DNA of 64,000 nt, taken from NCBI RefSeq assembly GCF_030253575.1, contig NC_080559.1:13987001-14051000 (forward strand). Direction: 5' to 3'. The DNA is from Rhododendron vialii (lineage: Eukaryota; Streptophyta; Magnoliopsida; Ericales; Ericaceae). The notes below the pieces were generated by a model that was not told the DNA's origin, did not search any database, and saw only the letters and a program-made list of their open reading frames with translations. Below are positions 36,300-48,222 of the stretch, piece by piece. How positions within the stretch are numbered: position 1 is the stretch's first letter; each line of letters starts with the position of its first letter. Position numbers and translations under genes: made by a program.

Positions 36300-37432
36300 G
36301 TTTCGTTCTCTCTCTTACCATCATTTCGGTTGTCTCCCGTGTGGCTCGGACTTCACTGCAGCAGCTTCCCACCTCCTTCCTCCCCAACCTCTCTCTCTCT
36401 CTCTCTCTCTCTCTAGACTCTCTCTTCATGACCCTTTTAGTCACAGTAAAATAACGTCGTGATTCGTGCCGATTCCAACAAGAGTCATGGCTAAGTTCTT
36501 CTTCAGGATTTGGTGAGTTTTGCTTTCTCTTCAAAATCATTTTCCCTGGTATTTTGCAGTACTTTTTCGACTTTTGTTCTTTTAGTGGAATGAAGTCCAT
36601 CTTTTACTGGGTTAGTTTTTTTGCGTGCTTCTTTATCACTGGTTCGTGGGTTTTGTAAGTCTTGCAAGTGTATGTTTTCTTGAACCCGTTTGAACCTTCT
36701 TTTTTTTTTTCCCTCCCTTTCTGAGATCATGAGAGATGTGTATGTAATTGGGGAAAAAAGGGTTTTGTCTTCAATACTTCGATTTTCAGATTATTTTCAA
36801 GGAAAAGGATCAAAACTGTAGGAAACATGCATCTGTAGGTTTTTTCTACTCCCTTTTTTTTTTTTATTAATTATTATGATTTTAAATTATTTACTCCTTA
36901 TTTTTTTTGCTTGTGGGGGTTTGAATATAGCAGGTAGGAGAAAATTTTCTTTCTAAATGGAGGAAGATTTTTAGAAGGTTATTTACTCCTTAGTTTCTTT
37001 CTAATCCCATAGGACGAGTGATTCCCGGAATAGTAATGATGAGATTACCATCCTGCATTCCAATATATTGTATTTTTGAAGTTTTATGGTAATAGTTTAC
37101 AAAGAATATGTAATCTCTTTACTAATTGTGATGTTTCAATCACGCCCATGAGATTCATCCCATGATAATCTCTCGAACCAAACAGGCCCCTAATGAATTG
37201 GAATGGAAAATTATGGAACTTTACCAAATGGGTCCAGCCATATTGGCATTTTGGGCTCAGTTAAATCTGGTGCGTGCAATGATTTGTTGATGGGCGCATC
37301 TTTCTGTTCAAAATAACATAACACACTAGTTGAATCCCTGTCATGTTCTGATTTTGATGCAGACTCGAAAGAACTTCTGAAGGACCTTGAATAGATCATT
37401 TCCCTTAGTTTTCTTAATCTTTGGGATAAGAG
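36300..37432 (+). promoter_or_regulatory. 5' UTR with intron of the DUF668 gene
   Basis: A leader with a TC microsatellite (36391-36416) precedes a plausible donor (GATTTG then GTGAGTTT, about 36511). A plausible acceptor TGATGCAG ends at 37362, leaving 70 nt of leader before the ATG. A long leader intron is inferred from these sites. The transcription start is not determined. Confidence 0.45.
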
Positions 37433-39217
37433 ATGGTAGCTGAATCATGGTTTCGGAGTCTATGGAAACCTCAGCGGAAACGTGAAGGTGGGCCTGTGGC
37501 AGTCATTGGAGTGTTGGCGTTTGAAGTAGCAAGCTTAATGTCGAAGCTTATTTACCTCTGGAAATCTTTGAGTGATAAGCATGTCGTTAAGTTTAGGGAG
37601 GAAATCACAAACTCGGTGGGCATTAGGAAGCTTGTTTCGGACGACGACGATTACATCATTGGTCTAATATGCTCAGAGACGATGGAGAACTTAGGGCATG
37701 TGGCAAGAGCTGTTTCCAGGTTGGCAAAGAAGTGCAATGATCCCTCTTTGAAGAGTTTTGAGCATGTCTTTAATGAGCTAATCAAGATTGGCGTTGACCC
37801 TTACGGGTGGCAATTTACGTGGAGGAAGATGGATAGAAAAGTTAAGAAGATGGAGCGGTTCATTTCTGCCAATGGAAATTTGTATCAGGAGATGGAGTCC
37901 CTTTCGGAGCTTGAACATACTCTGAGGAGACTGAAGGGTAATGCTGAATCAGATAGCATTACTTTGGTTGAATATGAGAAAAGGGTCGCTTGGAAACAAC
38001 AAGAAGTGAAGCAATTAAAGGAGATATCTTTGTGGAACAGGACCTATGATAATGCAGTTCGCCTTTTGGTGAGATCGTTGTGCACTATATATGAAAGGAT
38101 TGGTCATGTTTTTGGAATTGGTGAAATGGATGATTTGAAAATCCAAGACTCTGGAGGTCTGGATTCTGATTTCATTCGTCGAAGTCACTCAGTTTCTGTA
38201 TTGACGCAGCAGTCTTCAGTTCACCCATCTGAGAATAGTTCTATTCCTAGGTTCTCTTCAGATTCCTTGGGGAGTCTGACTACTAAATCTGGTCCAATTA
38301 CAAGAACGAATATAAAAGCTAATTTTTATTCAGGTCCTCTTGGAAACTCAGTTACCGCATCAAACCCAAGAAAGAATAAATTCATGAACTTCTTTTCGGG
38401 TCCTCTTGGAAGATCAACAACGAAATCTGGGCCATTGGCTAGAACAAAGAATACTGTTCTCAAGTTGTGGCAGAGTCGTGATCTCTTATCGATGCTTCAA
38501 GGACAGAACCCACTTAAAAAAACCAGTCATTCAACTCCGGGGGGAGCTTTTAAAGGATGCATAACGGGCGGAGACAGTTCTCACGTAAAGAATAGCTACG
38601 TAGTATCAAGTAGTGTGCAGTCGGGAATTCTTAGTAGCAGCGGCAGCTTACCTCAGAATAATAATCAACCAATCATCAATTCCAAGCACAGATATTTGAA
38701 TGCACCTTCTGGAACACTTGGTGCTGCTGCTTTAGCGCTTCACTATGCAAATGTCATTATAGTAATTGAGCGGCTAGTGGCAGCTCCTCATTTGATTGGT
38801 CATGACGCGAGAGAGGACTTGTACAATATGTTGCCAGCTAGTGTAAGGGACTCCCTTCGGACAAGGCTAAAGCCATATGCCAAGAGCTTGACTTCATCGA
38901 TCTATGATACAGTTCTCGCGGGAGAGTGGACGGAGGCTATGTCAGGAATACTAGAATGGTTAGCTCCACTTGCCCATAACATGATTAGGTGGCAGTCTGA
39001 GAGGAGTTTTGAGCACCAGAACCTAGTTTCCAGGACCAATGTGCTTCTAGTCCAAACGCTTTATTTTGCTGATCAAGAAAAAATTGAAGCTACGATTACT
39101 GAACTTCTGGTTGGTTTAAACTATGTGTGGAGATTTGGCAGAGAGCTCAATGCCAAAGCTATATTGGACTGTGGCAGTGATAGAACATTCGATAGTTCTT
39201 TGGAGGTTGATGGGTAA
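37433..39217 (+). CDS. DUF3475/DUF668 protein, PSI-like family
   Basis: This plant-specific family includes PSK SIMULATOR proteins, linked to growth control; its biochemical activity is not established. The 594-aa frame is uninterrupted in a single exon. The N-terminus MVAESWFRSLWK matches the DUF668 subgroup typified by Arabidopsis At5g04550. DUF3475 spans about residues 25-80 (GVLAFEVASLMSKLIYLWKS). A charged helical segment follows (about 120-215). A Ser-rich linker carries repeated FSGPLG-type motifs. DUF668 spans about 425-515 (TLGAAALALHYANVIIVIER). The ATG at 37433 follows an upstream stop and is preceded by a likely spliced leader. There is no membrane segment. The family and subgroup are clear, the cellular role is not. 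Confidence 0.92.
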   Translation: MVAESWFRSLWKPQRKREGGPVAVIGVLAFEVASLMSKLIYLWKSLSDKHVVKFREEITNSVGIRKLVSDDDDYIIGLICSETMENLGHVARAVSRLAKKCNDPSLKSFEHVFNELIKIGVDPYGWQFTWRKMDRKVKKMERFISANGNLYQEMESLSELEHTLRRLKGNAESDSITLVEYEKRVAWKQQEVKQLKEISLWNRTYDNAVRLLVRSLCTIYERIGHVFGIGEMDDLKIQDSGGLDSDFIRRSHSVSVLTQQSSVHPSENSSIPRFSSDSLGSLTTKSGPITRTNIKANFYSGPLGNSVTASNPRKNKFMNFFSGPLGRSTTKSGPLARTKNTVLKLWQSRDLLSMLQGQNPLKKTSHSTPGGAFKGCITGGDSSHVKNSYVVSSSVQSGILSSSGSLPQNNNQPIINSKHRYLNAPSGTLGAAALALHYANVIIVIERLVAAPHLIGHDAREDLYNMLPASVRDSLRTRLKPYAKSLTSSIYDTVLAGEWTEAMSGILEWLAPLAHNMIRWQSERSFEHQNLVSRTNVLLVQTLYFADQEKIEATITELLVGLNYVWRFGRELNAKAILDCGSDRTFDSSLEVDG

Positions 39218-41947
39218 TAAAATTTTCGACTTGTGGCTATCTCCAAAAGCATTGTAGTTGAGGCTTTTCTGGTTCTGGTAAATCGGGGGGAATTCAGTAT
39301 ATGGGACAAAGGTTCCAGGAGGTGGCCTCTTCTCGACACGTTTTGAGTGACTATGGCAAATGTGGAATAGTTGCTTATACTCGATTGGGTTTCTTCGTAC
39401 TACTGCAGTTGGGCACTGGGATTCTCGTTACCTTAGGTGAGAACTGAGACTTCACCTTTAGCCACTCAATTTGGCTGTGCTGTTTCCTTTTTAAATAGAA
39501 TCCACGTCTCATTATTAAGCTCTTTATTGCATGAGATCATAATTAGTGGTGAGACTCATTGTGTATTGTTGTAAATTTACTTCCTATTGCCAAAGGGCTT
39601 TCTTTCCTATATAGATATAGAAAGATAAGATGAAGCTTGGTATTCTATCTTCAATGTGGCTTTGTATGGATGGAATGATTTCTACTGCATAACGGCAGAA
39701 GCAGTTGTTTTCATTTGGCCACCTAAGTTCGGCTTTGTTGTTTACTTCTTCAATGGAATCCATGTCCAATTATTTAGCTGTGCATTGCATGACATTTATG
39801 TAATTAGTGGTGACACTTGATTATACTTGACGAAGGACAACAAGGGATTTTAGGGTTACAACGGGGTAACGAAGAGGTAGAGTTTTGGGGCCACAATTAC
39901 CCAATGTTCAAGGACAATTTTATGTTGCTTAGACTTTAGAGCTGTGAATGGTACTCCGTGAACAATTCCTTGGGCTGATTGTAAATAAAAACAAGAATAA
40001 AAAGATAAAGAATAGAAGAATATTGGTCTAGGAATCACTCCTAGAAGTCTTAGGCATCACACCTAGGGTTTGGTTGCATGACACAATCCATCAAAGAGTT
40101 ACAGCTCTGAATTTTCTATAATACGCCTCCATTAAATCAGAATCATTGCATTGCTTAGATAGACTTGAAGACTTCCTAAACCAACTTGTAACTTTCAAGA
40201 GAAGGAAACTACTAATGCCTTAGGCTTCCAAATCTGTTTGATACTAAAACAACTCACAATGAATAAACCAAATAAATAACTTGACCTATAAAATAACTCA
40301 TGGGCTACCCCTATGGCCAATGTACATGAACTCACAAAATTAGCAAAGTACCCCTAAAGCATGCTTCCTTTAAAAACGACCAACTTTTGACGAAGGGGTT
40401 TATGCGTTTTTGAGTTTCTTGTTCTAAATTTGGCTGTAGGAATTGTGGATGGAGTATGGACTTTTGGAAGAAGAAAAGCCAAATTGTTCTACATTGCTAC
40501 ATGATGGAGTACATTAACATAGACAAAGGCAATGAAGTCGTGACCTTTTCTTTTCCACCCACAAATTGTCAAATTCCTCTATAACCCAGATCCAAAGTCT
40601 AAACAAGACCTAATGAACTTCATTTTGACGTTTTGACAATGGATTGTTGTTTTCTTGGTTTTCCTTTTCACAACATGCCTTCCACCCACTGGGTTCAAAG
40701 TTCTTGAAAAGCTCCATAGTGCTGTTTATTTTTCTTCTGTTATTGCAGATATAATTCCACTATATCCCAAACTTGGATTGGTATTTCCTTTCTTATTTTT
40801 GGAAATAATTTTCACTATCCCGTTTTTGGAATTTTCTTTCATATGCTTTCTGTTCATGTCAATGCAAGGTATGCATAATAGCTCTAATAGCATGACTGCC
40901 TATACCTTACACACCTGCAGTTGGGGCATCTGTGTGTTGGCTGCAACAAATTATGTTAGTGCCCAAAGGTTTAGTTGCTGGATTATGTAAATGCTTAGGG
41001 TAATACCCATGTAGGATTGACTTGGAGAACTCCGATTTGTTATCTGTGTGGATATATGTTCACCCGTTTATGTAAAATCTATTACTTAAACGATTTCTTA
41101 CGTAAAGTCTTGAACTGACCAAAAGGCCTAAACCTCGTACATATTCTTCCTTTTACCAACAAAAATTAGTGTTCTTGTTTTAGGTGAAGATCCTTCAATA
41201 ATTTTCTCAACCCAGAAAATTTCCCATTATGAGTCTGAAGATCCGTAATGTAGGTCTTATGTAATTGTATCCTTGGAGGATATCCGGCTTATGAAAAATG
41301 GCCACCTGTATTTTCTTAACTAGACTTACGTGCAGGGGAAAATCAAAGTAGGATTGAAAATGTGCTTTGGTTTCGATGCTTACTTCATACATATTACCCG
41401 TATTTATGTGCTCCTAGTAAGTCTTTAATCAACTTTTTACACACATAACAAGACTATCCACCTATAGGCGGTTGTTCACATTTTCCATAATGTGTTTGGT
41501 GTTTGCAACATTGGTTTTTTGGCTTTTGCTTTTGTCTTCTAAAAAGCCAAGGGAGGAGGAGCAATCAGTAACACCCGACCTACAACCGAGACGGTAGTGG
41601 GCTTGAGGTTCAACATTAAAATTTGAACTGATAGGTCATGCCTTTCTGTTTTCAATAGATTTGTGATTTCCAAGCTGAAAATTCAAGGTTAAAATTGATT
41701 GACTTGTTCGGTTTCGAACCAGTAGTATAAACAGGACTGACATAATCGTAGTAGAAAGCTTGTTTCAGGTTTATTTTTTCTCAAAAGGGGACCGTAGTTC
41801 AGATTTATTTAGTTGTATGCGACGGGGTTGTCTCGTTTCTGCCAGATATCTTTTCCCGTGGGAGTTGAAGGTGTTATCCCAGCTTCTTGGCAGTTCTCTG
41901 GAGAATGTGTGAGTGAAAATGCTGAGGGATACATATTGCACACATAG
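39218..41947. other. 3' UTR and gene-free region after the DUF668 gene
   Basis: The stretches 39444-39540 and 39716-39820 are a diverged direct duplication (GCCACTCAATTTGGCTGTGC, then GAATCCACGTC / GAATCCATGTC, then TAATTAGTGGTGA). Nothing after that is recognisable as coding. The 111-codon frame at 40655-40990 has no known domain. Confidence 0.45.
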
Positions 41948-42349
41948 GCTCCGTTTATTTGGGTGTAAAATATTTTCCGGTAAAATGTTTTATCTATTTT
42001 TCGGTGTTTGGTTGTGTAAAAAATTAGAAAAATATTTTACATGTAAAACATTTTCCATCAATTGGATGAAAATGACTTACCCTTAAATCTTCCGTAAGTA
42101 ATTTTCCGAAATGAACTTGTTGCCTTCTACTACAATTCTCATTGCTCAGTTTCATCGATTGTCAGTCTTGACTCACGTTCAATTCCAATATTCTCAGATC
42201 TCTCCATCGTTTAGCCCCCCTACACTATTTTGTTAATTTTTGAAAATATTTTCAAGTGTCGACCAAACACCGAAAAATAAAAATTTTAAGTTTATTTTCT
42301 GAAAAAATATTTTACACGTAAAATATTTTACATCGAAACAAATGGAGCC
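41948..42349. mobile_element. Foldback MITE, ATA-flanked
   Basis: The left end GGCTCCGTTTATTTGGGTGT and the reversed right end GGCTCCATTTGTTTCGATGT are followed by paired AAAATATTTTCCGGTAAAAT and its relatives. The inner arm CGGTGTTTGGT is mirrored by ACCAAACACCG. ATA lies on both sides. The superfamily is uncertain (hAT or Harbinger type). Confidence 0.7.
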
Positions 42350-44378
42350 ATACTGATGATTGTGGAAGTCTTGGCTTTTGTTGGCTTACCATTCAGCATA
42401 GATTGCTCCTAAAAAAACCTCAGTGCAATTGGTATGTTTCTTCCTCAAGGGTAATTTTATTCATGTCCTTTTAGTTGGTATTTTGTACGTTTGACCCCAC
42501 GCATATTTAAAAGCTGCCTCAAAGAACAGCATTAAAGTTACAAATTTAAAATCTTTGCCCTTTATCATCACCTAAATATATGGTACTTGATCTCACTGCC
42601 AGTACATTCTGGCTCCACCCTTGGCAGGAACTATAGAAGACATCAATGAACCAACCACAAGAAACCATCTATCCTGGGGCCAAACCATAGGAGGACAAAA
42701 CTCTACACAACACAATGAAATCAAACAGGCAGGAAAATTTCTTCTATATCCCTTTGACTTTTACGCGAATTTCACTTCAATCCTTTTGTTTTCAATTTGG
42801 ACAATATTATTTTTGCAATTTCAATTGAGTTTCAATGCGATCCCTCCATCCAATTTTTGGACGGAAAATAGCCACATCCGGTACACGTGACTAGTTTACA
42901 AGGGTATATTGGTCATTCCATTCCATCCATCCCCCATGAAATACCCAGCCTTGGCAAAATTCCCTATATATATATATATATATATCCAATAGGAAAATGA
43001 GGTGAGTTGTCGGTTTCTGAAGCAATTTGAGAACGAAGAAAAAAAAGAAATTTGGTCCCAGTGTCAATGGTGGCATTGATACAGCAAAAGCTAGTGAACA
43101 AGTCGTTTGTGTTGACGCGGTACAAGTCGAAGCCGATGAGGACGATGGTGGCGGAGACTTATTTTTGGAGGAATAGGAAGCTCAAACCTCACCGAGGAGC
43201 CACGTTATTTTGCGATGCTCCGTAATATTATTGAGTTTTCAGAAATAGACATTTTAGAAAGTCAGTAAACGTTGTTCTTCCTCACATTAAGATACGTGTA
43301 TTGCTTCTGTGGCGTTCTTCAACTAAAAGCTTAAAATTACAGAGAATTAAAGCAAGAAAGACTTGATTGTTCTTTACAAAAAAACATACCCAATTCCTAT
43401 TTAAACCTCAATCGCTTTTTACCATCTTCACTAGATCTGAATCCACAATTTGATAATCTATACATTTAGTTGGGTCAGGAACAATGATCAACTTTAAAAA
43501 TGGAAAGAGACATAGTTCTCCCACATTCATTTGGGTCTCAAAACATGGATTTTGTTTGAAATTTATATGACAATCAAATTAAATTATGCTACTTGTCGCT
43601 ATGGGAGCCCTCCTCACTAATGACTATTTTGTTTTAATAGCTAGTATAGATAGATATAGATAAGATTAAAGGGGGGAAAAGTTGTGATTGTGATGGTGTG
43701 AATACCGTAGACTAACCTATGTTATAGAATATATCATATATCATTTTTTTTATGATTAGCCCCCCCGATGACTAAAACCTTTGGACTCCAAACTTTCAAA
43801 CTCTGTTATTTATTTATTTATTTGTCGGAAACTTTACTTTGTTGCCAACTTCGAACTTTTGGCCGGAAAATATCAATCCAAACTCTCAAACTGTACTTTA
43901 TATTTTTGTGTCTCTTTATCCTCTACATTTTTTATTTTTTTTTACTTGTTAAACTCTTCAGTTTTTCGGTCAAACGTCAACGTCCACCTTAATGTTAGAT
44001 GTCCACCACCTTAATGTTAGATTTTTTTTTAGGGAAAATATCAATCCTATGTTACAAGGTAAAAAAAAATATCACTGTCCGAAAAAATTGAAAACTACTA
44101 GCAAACCCTTTGAATCTAAGATTTGCAAGCAAAATTTTCCCCTCTTGTCTCAAGCTTTCCATCTCATTTTTTCAAGTGCAATTTTTTTGTCTTTCCACAA
44201 GTTTTTGAAATATCTACTCAAGTGACCATGTGCTTTTTTTTTTTTTAACTAAAAGTGTCCATATATTTTGTAACGCAGACCTATTCACAAAAACTTGTAT
44301 GAGAGAGGGGTGAATGACCTATAAATACCCAACCTCACCTTGCTATTCTTTCACGCCTACCTTCCTCACTTCACTCTC
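42350..44378. other. Gene-free region with a short unknown frame
   Basis: A TA tract lies at 42964-42985. A 52-codon frame with an ATG start lies at 43067-43225. The stretch 43780-43990 has loosely repeated CCAAACT(T/C)TCAAACT words. No family is recognised. Confidence 0.35.
43067..43225 (+). CDS. Possible small protein, 52 aa, unknown
   Basis: The frame starts MVALIQQKLVNKSFVL, contains KPMRTMVAETYFWRNRKL and ends CDAP before TAA. Its base composition (more GC, with purine-rich codons) differs from the AT-rich surroundings. It is strongly basic and has no signal peptide or membrane helix. I recognise no family; it may be a real short gene, an exon, or chance. Confidence 0.2.
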   Translation: MVALIQQKLVNKSFVLTRYKSKPMRTMVAETYFWRNRKLKPHRGATLFCDAP

Positions 44379-44725
44379 CACTACAACAAAAATGGTCTAT
44401 CGCGACGAAATCAGGTGACGATGTCGTCGGAATATGGTACCTTTCGGCAAGTAAATGGAAATTTGTCGTTAAATGGTACCTTTTTTGAGAAAACTCATAT
44501 TTCGTCACCGAAAAGTACCTAGTGGTGACAGAGTACCATTTCCTAGCCAAAAGGTAAAATTTGGCGACGAAATTCCTATTCGTCACCAAAATGTACCATT
44601 TGCCGACGAAAATAGGGATTTCGTCATCAAGAGGTATCTTTCGCCGACGAAAAATGGATTTTTGTTGCAAAATGCTACTACATTTTTTGCGACGAAATAT
44701 GAATTTTGCCGTCGAATGCAAGACT
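44379..44725 (+). mobile_element. CACTA (En/Spm) transposon terminus with subterminal repeats
   Basis: CACTACAACAAAAATGG is a good CACTA-type end. It is followed by at least eight degenerate subterminal repeats in both orientations built on GCGACGAAAT and GGTACC(T)TTT, spaced about 25-40 bp. The matching inverted end was not found, so this is a truncated or solo terminus. The long open frames on both strands come from the repeats. Confidence 0.7.
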
Positions 44726-45029
44726 AATTATTTTTAAAATTTTGGAAAATTCAATTAATTTGATTTCTTACACCGGTTTATGAATATCAAATTTCATGAT
44801 GGAAATGATTAACATGATCGAAGTTTTAGCCAATTAATAGCATAATCGCATAAAAAGACACACAACACGTGCTCAATATGTTACAGTGCTCTTGGACGTT
44901 TCCTTAATGCAATCCTAACCATTTCAATTTTTTTTTTTTGGGTCTTGTGCACTTAGTGGTATATTGGAGTAAAAGAAAATTGTGATGTGACATTCGCCCA
45001 AGAGATCAATCAACCAATATTTTCTCTTA

Positions 45030-45268
45030 GGCTCCGTTTCGAAACTCAATATAAGTACTTATTTTTTGAAAAGGCAATTTTAAGCTCAAAAATAATATAT
45101 TTATGCAAATAATTTTCTTACCAATATAGATCTTGTTTAATAGATATTATCGAGATCTTTTATACGGTGCAAAAAAAATCAAAAAATTATTTTTCATTTA
45201 CATTATTTTTTAGTTTGAAAATATGAAATAAATACTTATTTTTTAAGAAGGTGTTCTGGAACGGAGCC
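45030..45268. mobile_element. MITE family A, copy 2 (TTA-flanked)
   Basis: TTA lies on both sides. The left end GGCTCCGTTTCGAAAC and the reversed right end GGCTCCGTTCCAGAACACC are terminal repeats. AAGTACTTATTTTTTGAA faces AAATACTTATTTTTTAAG. It belongs with copies 28411 and 48754. The TTA duplication suggests PIF/Harbinger. Confidence 0.8.
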
Positions 45269-46347
45269 TTAGTCCCACTACGAGTGATAAACATTCGTAC
45301 CACAGCCTTGCAAAAATCATGCTCCCTTGAATTGTTATTTAGTTTTTCGTGTATGGGTTTTAGAAATATTCACAAACATTGGTACGTTAATCCTTTAAAG
45401 TTACATATGTACCCTTTTTAGGCAGCTCCATGTTGAAGCTTGGGTATTCAAGTTGAACATTCTAGAAATTTTCTAAGGTACATTGAGTAGTATGCATTTT
45501 CATTTTACCCCTACTTTGAACACCCAATCAAACAAAGTTTAAACACTCATCAACTTGAGAGAGCCACAAATTAATCAACTCGGATTTGAACACTTATTCG
45601 GTTTTAATCGGGCTCTTTGCGAGTAGGTTGTGAAATTGAGCCACATAATTAATTAATTAAAGTGCACGTAAGCTGATCCAGACATGCAATTGCACCTAAG
45701 TTAGCAAAAAAAAAATTCATATTGAAACACCTAGCAACCCACTACACCCCATAAACTATCAATGCTGAAATTTAAAAAATCATGAGAGATGGAGAGAATA
45801 AAATAATTATAATTGCAGAGTATTTCTTAGGCATTGATATTCTAGTTTTTTACTGTTTCTTTTCAAGTTGCATTTGTTTTGATGAATGCATATACCGTCA
45901 TTTCTTTTGTTCAGTTAATAAATTGTCTATTTGGTTGAACTACTACTTTAGCGAAGAGATAGGTGAATTATTGCATGGTTATGCAAACGGTTTCAAAATA
46001 TACAAAATCAATGACAATTATAAACTTATAATACTGTATTATGTTATGATTCTTGGTCTCGTAAAATTTTGATAATACTAATATTTCAGTCCGGTCGAAC
46101 AGACGGCGGGGATTAAGAGTTTTTTTGAACAGCCTCCACTGCTTTTAATGCTAGTATTTAATAATTGTCCCTTTTGCTTTTTGGTGATAAATGGGTCTTC
46201 CTGTAAGTGTTAGATGAGTTGGTAGCTCTATGCGTTTCATATACAGTATATGTTTATATCTGAATTTGCTCAAATTTAAAAATTTTCAGATGCTATCGAT
46301 CTAGTTATACGTGGGTTTGCTTTGGTTTTGAAGAAATCCCCCGCTAA
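45269..46347. other. Gene-free AT-rich stretch
   Basis: A 96-codon frame (45782-46072) shows no known domain and is A/T-driven. Nothing else is recognised. Confidence 0.35.
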
Positions 46348-47040
46348 GGGCATCCATAATGACATAATCAAAATTGGATAATTAAATGTTGTCACATCAG
46401 CTTTTTGTTATCCGTTTAAGAGATTGCTAAATTTTGAGGTCCACAATAGTCACTTCTAGCACTCCATAATTAAAATAAGGGTTTTTAGCTCAAAGTTTTT
46501 GACAAATTAGGCCTTTTTTTAGCTTCTGCTGCACATCAATTTGGCCATCAATGATGCTCAGAATTTCGAGAAAAATATATATATATATCCAATAAAACCA
46601 ACTCCAGCACTCTAATCTAGACCACACCGTTCACGCGAAAGAGCAATGAAGCATCAGATGTAGAGGAGTTTCCTCCACCAGCATGCACAAAGGCGACAAG
46701 AATTCCTCTGCTACAAAGAACTGATTTTGTGGCTATAGAACCCAAAACTTGATTAAATTTCCTCTGCTACAGAGAACAGATTGCGTTTGGGAATTAAATT
46801 CATGCAATGAGCAGCCAATTAAAACACCCATGAGATACAATCAGCAGCCAGTTATGTTGTAGCGCGGGATCCACAAATTTTGGTTGTTGAAAAAATTGCT
46901 TATTTTGGTTATCTAAAGGCCAAAATTTAGTTATTGGTTACGAGGTTGCTAAGTTTGATAATTCCATTGTGAGCCATATTTTGGACCAATATTGTTAATT
47001 CTATAAATTTTTTAATTTTGATTATGCCATCGTGGATACC
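46348..47040. mobile_element. Inverted-repeat element, about 690 bp, Harbinger-like
   Basis: The left end GGGCATCCATAATGACATAA and the reversed right end GGTATCCACGATGGCATAAT are followed by CAAAATT on both arms. The flanks are TAA and TTA. It is non-coding and the interior is diverged. Confidence 0.6.
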
Positions 47041-48213
47041 TTAATAGATGATAAGGATAAATTTAGAAAAAAAAAATTAAAATGTGCATAAGGTTACATT
47101 AATATCGTGAGAGAATCGTACAGATGCCCCATTTCTATAACAAAAAAACAATATCTGAGTTCAGTTGTACTACTATTCATGATAGCCATGCCATTAAAAG
47201 ACAAACAAAAGCATGCAACTCTTAAAAGTTGCGTTCAAGTTTGCTACATGGATGGATACACATATTACACATGCAGAGGGAAGGAGAGAGAGAAGCAACT
47301 CTTAATTTTCCTTTGATCTTTCTCCTCCATAGTTCATCCCCTCATAATTTTCCCCTCTTATTCGGCTTAATGGGCATAAATTCTGGATGGGTTTTGAGGT
47401 GGGGAAAACTAATCCGGGACAATCCACTTGATTTTGTGACGGTTTTGCCCCTCCTCATCTGCCTATTGAGCTGTGCGACGACAGAAAAAAGGGTTATTGT
47501 GTTTCGTCTGGTTCAATGTGGCGATTTGTGATTTGGTGTGATTTTGAACAGGTGTGATTTCTTCGATTTCTAAGTTTGTGGATTTTCGATTTCTGGGTTT
47601 GTGGATGTGGTGCGATTTCTGGGTTTGCGATTTCTATGTGAGAACTTAGTGGCTTTTGTTTATGAAGTTGATAATTTTCATTTCAATTGCATAAAATATT
47701 ATCCCTCGAATGGAATGGAGTTGTAAATTTGGTATGACTTGTTGGCTTATCAATATAACTCATGGTTTTAGACAAGGATAAACCCATGCGTTCATATATT
47801 TAATCATTCAAAAGAAGAAAATTTTATAATAACCAAGTAACAAAAATAAAAGGCGTAAAAATATATAAAATCAAAACTGAACTTTTTTATAATTTTGACA
47901 TGTCATATTTTACAAAAATAAACGTGGATAGTAAAATCACAATAAAAAATGAATTTTAAAATTTTTTAGTATTATTTAATTATTTAATTTATTAGTAAAA
48001 CTAATTATTATGGCTTAAATGTGGAAAATTAATTATATTTGCATTTATATATATAATGCAATCCATAATTAAGTTTGGGACTGAATAATGGTAAATTCGT
48101 CATTCAACAATTTTTTACATCATGATGCTTTTTATTCCCCATTTTATACTTCATCCAAATCAAGTACTAGTTAATCATCTCTCTCTAACACCTCATCCAA
48201 ACCAACTAGTACT
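47041..48213. other. Gene-free stretch
   Basis: No coding exon is visible. The part at 47520-47640 has short repeats of GATTTCTGGGTTTGTG. From 47800 it becomes extremely AT-rich. Confidence 0.35.
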
Positions 48214-48222
48214 ACTTTTTAA

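Noticed and set aside
36232..36730. Minus-strand frames of 122 and 75 codons
   Set aside because: They overlap the leader of the DUF668 gene and include a translated GA microsatellite; no domain is seen.
44371..44727. 84- and 116-codon frames with internal repeats
   Set aside because: They follow the subterminal repeats of a CACTA end; the periodic GACGAAA words explain them.
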